Below, in pieces: positions 59,490-64,000 of a DNA stretch of 64,000 nt. Source of the DNA: an uncultured Massilia sp. (GTDB taxonomy: Bacteria; Pseudomonadota; Gammaproteobacteria; Burkholderiales; Burkholderiaceae); the NCBI GenBank assembly GCA_946481275.1, contig CAMLMV010000024.1, positions 36,321 to 100,320 of the forward strand, given 5' to 3'. The translations under genes were made by a program, and so were the position numbers. Position 1 is the stretch's first letter, and every line of letters begins with the position of its first letter. The notes beneath the pieces were generated by a model. It ran no database searches. It was not told the origin of the DNA and saw only the letters and a program-made list of their open reading frames with translations.

Positions 59490-59939
59490 ATGAGCTTGAA
59501 AGACCAAATCACCGACGACATGAAAGCCGCCATGCGCGCCAAGGACAGCGAGCGTCTTACCACGGTCCGTCTCTTGATCGCCGAGATCAAGCGCAAGGAA
59601 GTGGACGAACGCATCGAGCTGGACGATGCGCAGGTGGTGGCCGTCGTCGAAAAGATGATCAAGCAGCGCAAGGATTCGATCACCCAGTTCGAAAGTGGTG
59701 GCCGCCAGGATCTGGCTGACAAGGAAAAGTCGGAACTGGCGGTGCTGTCGGCCTACATGCCGGCCGGCCTGTCGGATGAGGAAGTCGCCGCCGAAGTGGC
59801 CGCCGCCGTCGCCGCATCGGGCGCCGCCGGTCCGCAGGACATGGGCAAGGTGATGGGCATCCTGAAGCCGAAACTGGCCGGCCGCGCCGACATGACGGCC
59901 GTCTCGGCCCAGGTCAAGAAAGCCCTGGCAGGCGGTTAA
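59490..59939 (+). CDS. yqeY: GatB/YqeY domain-containing protein
   Basis: A 149-residue protein of the YqeY family, related to the tail domain of aminoacyl-tRNA amidotransferase subunit GatB. The pattern SLKDQITDDMKAAMRAKDSE, TTVRLLIAEIKRKEVDERIE, MIKQRKDSITQFESGGRQDL and GKVMGILKPKLAGRADMTAV is standard. Function unproved; tRNA binding is assumed. The start at 59490 is preceded by GGAG; an upstream ATG in the same frame is not supported. It lies between rpsU and dnaG as in many betaproteobacteria and is followed by a terminator. Confidence 0.94.
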   Translation: MSLKDQITDDMKAAMRAKDSERLTTVRLLIAEIKRKEVDERIELDDAQVVAVVEKMIKQRKDSITQFESGGRQDLADKEKSELAVLSAYMPAGLSDEEVAAEVAAAVAASGAAGPQDMGKVMGILKPKLAGRADMTAVSAQVKKALAGG

Positions 59940-59948
59940 TGCCTATGT

Positions 59949-59989
59949 GACACGGCTGCGGCATCGCTGCCACGGCCGTGTCCGTTTTT
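59949..59989 (+). terminator. Intrinsic terminator of yqeY
   Basis: GACACGGC pairs with GCCGTGTC (59949-59956 / 59975-59982) around an inner GGCA-TCGC-TGCC hairpin, followed by CGTTTTTG. Confidence 0.85.
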
Positions 59990-60091
59990 GATGCACCGGA
60001 GCGGCAACGCCATGTTGCATTGTTGCAAATCAACTTGTAACGAGCCCTGCGGTATAGTCTGACCTGAGACAAATACTGTTAGTTAGATCAA

Positions 60092-61894
60092 GTGATTCCG
60101 CAATCATTCATTACCGATCTGCTCAACCGCGTTGACATCGTCGACGTGGTGGGGCGTTACGTGCAGCTGAAAAAGGGCGGGGCCAATTACATGGGCCTCT
60201 GTCCGTTTCACAACGAAAAATCCCCCAGCTTCACCGTCAGCCCGACCAAGCAGTTCTATCACTGCTTCGGCTGCGGTGCTCACGGCACCGCCATCGGCTT
60301 CATGATCGAATACTCGGGCATGGGATTCGTCGATGCGGTCAAGGATCTCGCGCAAAGCGTGGGCATGATCGTGCCCCAGGAAGACGACAAGATCCCGCCG
60401 GCCCAGCGCGCCGCCCAGCAGGCGCAGACCCTGGCGCTGACGGATGCGCTGAACCAGGCCTGCGACTTCTACCGTGCCCAGCTGCGCACGGCGCCGAACG
60501 CCATCGCCTATCTGAAAGGCCGCGGCCTGACGGGCGAAGTGGCCGCCCGCTTCGGCCTCGGCTATGCGCCGGGCGGCTGGGACAATCTGCGTTCCGTCTT
60601 CCGCGATTACGATGCGCTGGCGCTCGTCGAGTCCGGCCTCGTCATCGATAAAGTCGACGAGGATGGCAACAACAAGAAGCGGTACGACCGTTTTCGCGAA
60701 CGGATCATGTTCCCGATCCGGAACACGAAAGGGCAGGTGATCGGCTTCGGCGGCCGCGTGATGGATGGCGGCGAACCGAAATACCTGAACTCGCCGGAAA
60801 CCCCGCTGTTCCAGAAGGGGCACGAACTGTACGGCCTGTTCGAGGCGCGCCAGGCGATCCGCGACGCCGGCTACGTGCTGGTGACGGAGGGTTATATGGA
60901 CGTCGTCGCGCTGGCCCAGCTCGGCTTCCCGCAAGCCGTCGCGACGCTCGGCACGGCGTGCACGAGTACCCACGTGCAAAAGCTGCTGCGCCAGACCGAC
61001 AACGTCATCTTCAGCTTCGACGGCGACAAGGCCGGCCGCCGCGCCGCCCGCCGTGCGCTGGAAGCGTGTCTGCCGCAAGTGACGGACAACAAGACGATCA
61101 AGTTCCTGTTCTTGCCGCAAGAGCACGATCCGGACAGCTATGTGCGCGAGTTCGGCGCGGATGCGTTCGCCCAGGAAATCAATGAAGCGATGCCGCTGTC
61201 GCAATTCCTGTTGCGCGAGGTTACGACGGAACACGATCTCGACACGCCGGAGGGCCGGGCGCGCGTCCAGTTCGATGCGAAACCGCTGCTGCAGGCGATG
61301 ACGCCGTCGGCCCTGCGCCTGCAGATCGTGCGCGGCCTGGCGAACCTGACGGAGTCAACGCCGGCAGAGATCGAAACGTTGTTCGAGTTGTCCAAGCCGG
61401 TTGCAGTGGCAAGGAAAGCGCCGCCGCGCCAGGGGCGCCCGGAACCGGTCGGCCTGGAATTGCAGATGTCGCGCATCCTTGTTTCGCATCCGGCGCTGGC
61501 GCTGGGCCTGGACGAGTCGGCCTTGCGCGCCTTCGACCACTTCGGCACGGAGCAGGCCGAACGCCTGCGCCAGCTCGTGGCGATGGCGCAGGCGCTGGGA
61601 CCGAACGGTACGTTCGCCGCGTTGTCCGAGCAACTGAAGGAAGCGAGTTCGGAGTACGACAACCTGATCGCGTCGATCGCGGTCGAACCCGAATCGGATA
61701 TCGACGCGGACCGCGTCTGGCTGACAAGTGCAGTGAGGCAAGTCAAGATGGACGTGCTGAAACAGGAGTTGAACCAGTTGTTTTCTTCCGGATTGACCCC
61801 AGATCAGGTGAGTGCCCGCTATCGCGAAATCACAGCTCAGCAGGACCTCTTGGCCCGGGAGGCAGCAAACGACACCCCTGCGAAATTCGCCTGA
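60092..61894 (+). CDS. dnaG: DNA primase DnaG
   Basis: Synthesises RNA primers for replication on the lagging strand. The 600-residue protein has the zinc-binding domain with CPFH (Cys37, His40) and CFGC (Cys58, Cys61) around GLCPFHNEKSPSFTVSPTKQ, the TOPRIM catalytic core with VLVTEGYMDVVALAQLGFPQ and FSFDGDKAGRRAARRALEAC, and the C-terminal DnaB-interaction domain (about 440-600). The start is a GTG at 60092 (VIPQSFITDL) without ribosome site. A TATAGT -10-like element lies about 35 bp upstream, giving it its own promoter after the yqeY terminator. The linker PPRQGRPEPVGLELQM is a typical flexible join. Confidence 0.98.
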   Translation: MIPQSFITDLLNRVDIVDVVGRYVQLKKGGANYMGLCPFHNEKSPSFTVSPTKQFYHCFGCGAHGTAIGFMIEYSGMGFVDAVKDLAQSVGMIVPQEDDKIPPAQRAAQQAQTLALTDALNQACDFYRAQLRTAPNAIAYLKGRGLTGEVAARFGLGYAPGGWDNLRSVFRDYDALALVESGLVIDKVDEDGNNKKRYDRFRERIMFPIRNTKGQVIGFGGRVMDGGEPKYLNSPETPLFQKGHELYGLFEARQAIRDAGYVLVTEGYMDVVALAQLGFPQAVATLGTACTSTHVQKLLRQTDNVIFSFDGDKAGRRAARRALEACLPQVTDNKTIKFLFLPQEHDPDSYVREFGADAFAQEINEAMPLSQFLLREVTTEHDLDTPEGRARVQFDAKPLLQAMTPSALRLQIVRGLANLTESTPAEIETLFELSKPVAVARKAPPRQGRPEPVGLELQMSRILVSHPALALGLDESALRAFDHFGTEQAERLRQLVAMAQALGPNGTFAALSEQLKEASSEYDNLIASIAVEPESDIDADRVWLTSAVRQVKMDVLKQELNQLFSSGLTPDQVSARYREITAQQDLLAREAANDTPAKFA

Positions 61895-61948
61895 TCGGGG
61901 AGGGTCGCCGAGGCGGCGTTCTCGACTGGAAAGAACAGGGGCGCGTGC

Positions 61949-61954
61949 TATAAT
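61949..61954 (+). promoter_or_regulatory. -10 element of an rpoD promoter
   Basis: A perfect TATAAT in the dnaG-rpoD gap, 143 bp before the rpoD start. The -35 partner is weak, so strength may depend on an activator or an extended element; a long leader follows. Confidence 0.55.
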
Positions 61955-62097
61955 AAAACGCTAACTATTGCAAGCATTGAAACGATTTTTCGTGACAATT
62001 CAGGCGGGGTGTTTCAGTTAGCGGGGCAAACAGTATGTGCCTGCAGCGTGATGTAAGGTAACAAAACTTTATCATTAACCATCGTAAAGTGGTCGTT

Positions 62098-64000
62098 GTG
62101 ACTTCGAAAGCGCCTGTGCCAACCAAGAAACCCGAAACCAAAGTGGCTACCAAATCCACCAGGATGTCCGCTAAAGTGGACAATTCGCAAGACAAGGCGG
62201 AAGCCCGCGTCGCGGGTGTTGCGCCTGTCAGCCAGACGACCGATGCGGAAGCCCTCGCCGCGATCGACACGTCGGGCTACGTGCTGCCTGCCGTCAAGGT
62301 CCCAGGCCGGCGTGGCCGCAAGCCCAAGGAATTCACCCCCGAAAACGACGAAGTCGCCGCCCTGAACGCGGTCGAGCGTGCCGAGCTGAAAGCGGTCGAC
62401 AAGGCCAAGGCCAAGGACCGCAAGGCCAAGGAAAAAGCGCTGCTGAAAGACGCGTTCTCGTCGGACACGGAAGCGAGCGAAGAGGAACTGGAAATCCGCC
62501 GCCAGAAGCTCAAGGCCCTGATCAAGTCGGGCAAGGAGCGCGGCTTCCTCACGTATTCCGAGATCAACGACCATCTGCCGGACAACATCGTCGATCCGGA
62601 AGCGATCGAAGGCATCATCGGCACGTTCAACGACATGGGCATTGCCGTCTACGAGCACGCGCCCGATGCCGAAACGCTGCTGCTGTCCGATAACGTCGCC
62701 ACCGTCACCAGCGACGACGAAGCCGAGGCGGCCGCCGAAGCGGCGCTGTCGACCGTCGACTCCGATTTCGGCCGCACGACGGACCCTGTCCGCATGTACA
62801 TGCGCGAGATGGGCTCGGTCGAGCTGCTGACCCGCGAAGGCGAGATCGAGATCGCCAAGCGTATCGAAGACGGCCTGCGCGACATGATCCAGGCGATCTC
62901 CGCCTGCCCGGTGACGATCGCCGAGATCATCGACGCCGCCCGCCGCATCGAGCAGGACGAGATCAAGATCGATGAAATCGTCGACGGCATGGTCGACCCG
63001 GACGAAGACGAAGCGACGTCGCCGACGGCCGTCGCCCCGACGTCGACCGAGTCCGACGACGACGAGGACGAAGACGAGGAAGAGGAAGAAGAGGAAGAGG
63101 AAGAAGAGGCAAGCGCGGGTTCCGGCGCGGCCGGCTATTCCGCCGAACAGCTCGAGCAGCTGAAGAACTCTGCCCTCGATAAATTCCGCGAAATCGAACA
63201 GCAGTTCGACAAGATGCGCAAGGCCTACGAGAAGCAGGGCTACAACTCCGACGGCTATATCAAGGCCCAGGAAGCGATCTCGAACGAACTGCTCGGCATC
63301 CGCTTCACGGCGAAGGTCGTCGAAAAGCTGTGCGACACCCTGCGCGGCCAGGTCGACGAAGTGCGCCACATCGAGAAGCAGATCCTGGACGTGGCCGTGA
63401 ACCGCTGCGGCATGCCGCGCGCCCACTTCATCAAGGTCTTCCCGGGCAACGAGACGAACCTCGACTGGGTCGACGGCGAAGTGAACGCCGGCCACGCCTA
63501 CAGCGCGATCCTCGGCCGCAATATCCCGACGATCAAGGAACTGCAGCAACGCCTCATCGACCTGCAAGCCCGCGTCGTCCTGCCGCTGCCGGACCTGCGC
63601 AACATCAACCGCCAGATGGCGGCTGGTGAAATGAAGGCGCGCAAGGCCAAACGTGAAATGACCGAGGCCAACCTGCGCCTGGTGATCTCGATCGCGAAGA
63701 AGTACACCAACCGCGGCCTGCAATTCCTCGACCTGATCCAGGAAGGCAACATCGGCCTGATGAAGGCGGTGGACAAGTTCGAATACCGTCGCGGCTATAA
63801 GTTCTCGACGTATGCGACGTGGTGGATCCGTCAGGCCATTACCCGCTCGATCGCGGACCAGGCGCGCACGATCCGTATTCCGGTGCACATGATCGAAACG
63901 ATCAACAAGATGAACCGGATCTCGCGCCAGATCCTGCAGGAGACGGGCGCCGAGCCGGATCCGGCCACCCTCGCGATCAAGATGGAAATGCCGGAAGATA
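62098..64000 (+). CDS. rpoD: RNA polymerase sigma factor RpoD (sigma-70), 3' partial
   Basis: Primary sigma factor; 634 codons are visible and the gene runs off the window. The start is a GTG at 62098 ([14 protein letters not shown] follows); GTG 62089 would add three residues. Region 1.1 is recognisable in [20 protein letters not shown], the region 1.2 [20 protein letters not shown], the non-conserved region contains an 18-residue Asp/Glu run (63055-63108), and region 2 is complete: [60 protein letters not shown], followed by the start of region 3. Regions 3 and 4 lie outside. A basic Lys/Ala-rich N-terminal extension (about residues 1-60) is longer than in E. coli. Confidence 0.97.
   Translation, partial: MTSKAPVPTKKPETKVATKSTRMSAKVDNSQDKAEARVAGVAPVSQTTDAEALAAIDTSGYVLPAVKVPGRRGRKPKEFTPENDEVAALNAVERAELKAVDKAKAKDRKAKEKALLKDAFSSDTEASEEELEIRRQKLKALIKSGKERGFLTYSEINDHLPDNIVDPEAIEGIIGTFNDMGIAVYEHAPDAETLLLSDNVATVTSDDEAEAAAEAALSTVDSDFGRTTDPVRMYMREMGSVELLTREGEIEIAKRIEDGLRDMIQAISACPVTIAEIIDAARRIEQDEIKIDEIVDGMVDPDEDEATSPTAVAPTSTESDDDEDEDEEEEEEEEEEEASAGSGAAGYSAEQLEQLKNSALDKFREIEQQFDKMRKAYEKQGYNSDGYIKAQEAISNELLGIRFTAKVVEKLCDTLRGQVDEVRHIEKQILDVAVNRCGMPRAHFIKVFPGNETNLDWVDGEVNAGHAYSAILGRNIPTIKELQQRLIDLQARVVLPLPDLRNINRQMAAGEMKARKAKREMTEANLRLVISIAKKYTNRGLQFLDLIQEGNIGLMKAVDKFEYRRGYKFSTYATWWIRQAITRSIADQARTIRIPVHMIETINKMNRISRQILQETGAEPDPATLAIKMEMPED

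Noticed and set aside
1..64000. CRISPR arrays, insertion sequences, rRNA, prophage genes
   Set aside because: No regularly spaced repeats, transposase, phage structural or ribosomal RNA sequence was seen on either strand.

Overview
This 64 kb window is ordinary chromosome of a high-GC betaproteobacterium, most likely family Oxalobacteraceae (Massilia/Duganella-like). The evidence is the combination of ybeY-phoH-miaB, mutL-miaA, tsaE-amiC-queG, tsaD and rpsU-yqeY-dnaG-rpoD blocks with betaproteobacterial protein sequences, a PEP-CTERM protein, and a short palindromic repeat of the kind scattered in such genomes. Genus is inference. No rRNA, CRISPR array, insertion sequence, phage or origin was seen. 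Both window edges cut genes: a molybdenum hydroxylase at the left and rpoD at the right.

Layout. 1-5 kb: molybdopterin subunit of an isoquinoline-oxidoreductase-like enzyme, then the minus-strand operon miaB-phoH-ybeY. 5-9 kb: a 119-bp hairpin repeat in front of miaB, a small helix-turn-helix protein followed by two perfect hairpins, an HDOD signalling pair, a DUF1697 protein and a PEP-CTERM mini-protein with its own terminator. 9-13 kb: an unusual FtsH-like membrane AAA protease and a YbaL-type cation/proton antiporter. 13-17 kb: a TetR regulator divergent from an SCPx-type thiolase, acyl-CoA dehydrogenase and AMACR-type enzyme, with two matching palindromic operators between them. 17-21 kb: DUF445 and DUF2007 proteins, D-tartrate dehydratase and a divergent LysR regulator.

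21-22 kb holds a low-GC two-gene membrane cassette, including a 47-residue gene coupled to its partner by an ATGA overlap, placed directly beyond the 3' end of two identical tRNA-Met(CAT) genes. 22-33 kb contains miaA, mutL, a secreted cyclophilin, DedA, alpha-carbonic anhydrase, a lipoprotein, a mutarotase, amiC, tsaE and queG. 33-37 kb holds a DctS/DctR-like two-component system divergent from a solitary TRAP binding protein, then a gene-free stretch with palindromes, an NtrC-like site and a probable small RNA ending in a strong terminator. 37-45 kb: ogt, xerD, a tiny charged protein, an RND pump with adaptor, an EEP nuclease, ybaK and plsY. 45-54 kb: a DsbA-like protein, a second EEP nuclease, a Sel1 lipoprotein, cpdB, and a nitrate-type ABC transporter behind a textbook sigma-54 promoter with two NtrC-like sites. 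54-64 kb: tsaD, a TPR-glycosyltransferase fusion, aroG, ybiB, a BaiN-type flavoprotein, rpsU, yqeY, dnaG and rpoD.

The best leads for something undescribed are the low-GC membrane cassette beside the tRNAs, the candidate structured RNA at 36.7-36.9 kb, the divergent FtsH-like protease, the operator-controlled branched-acyl-CoA operon and the hairpin repeat. No complete new defence or biosynthetic system can be demonstrated from sequence alone.
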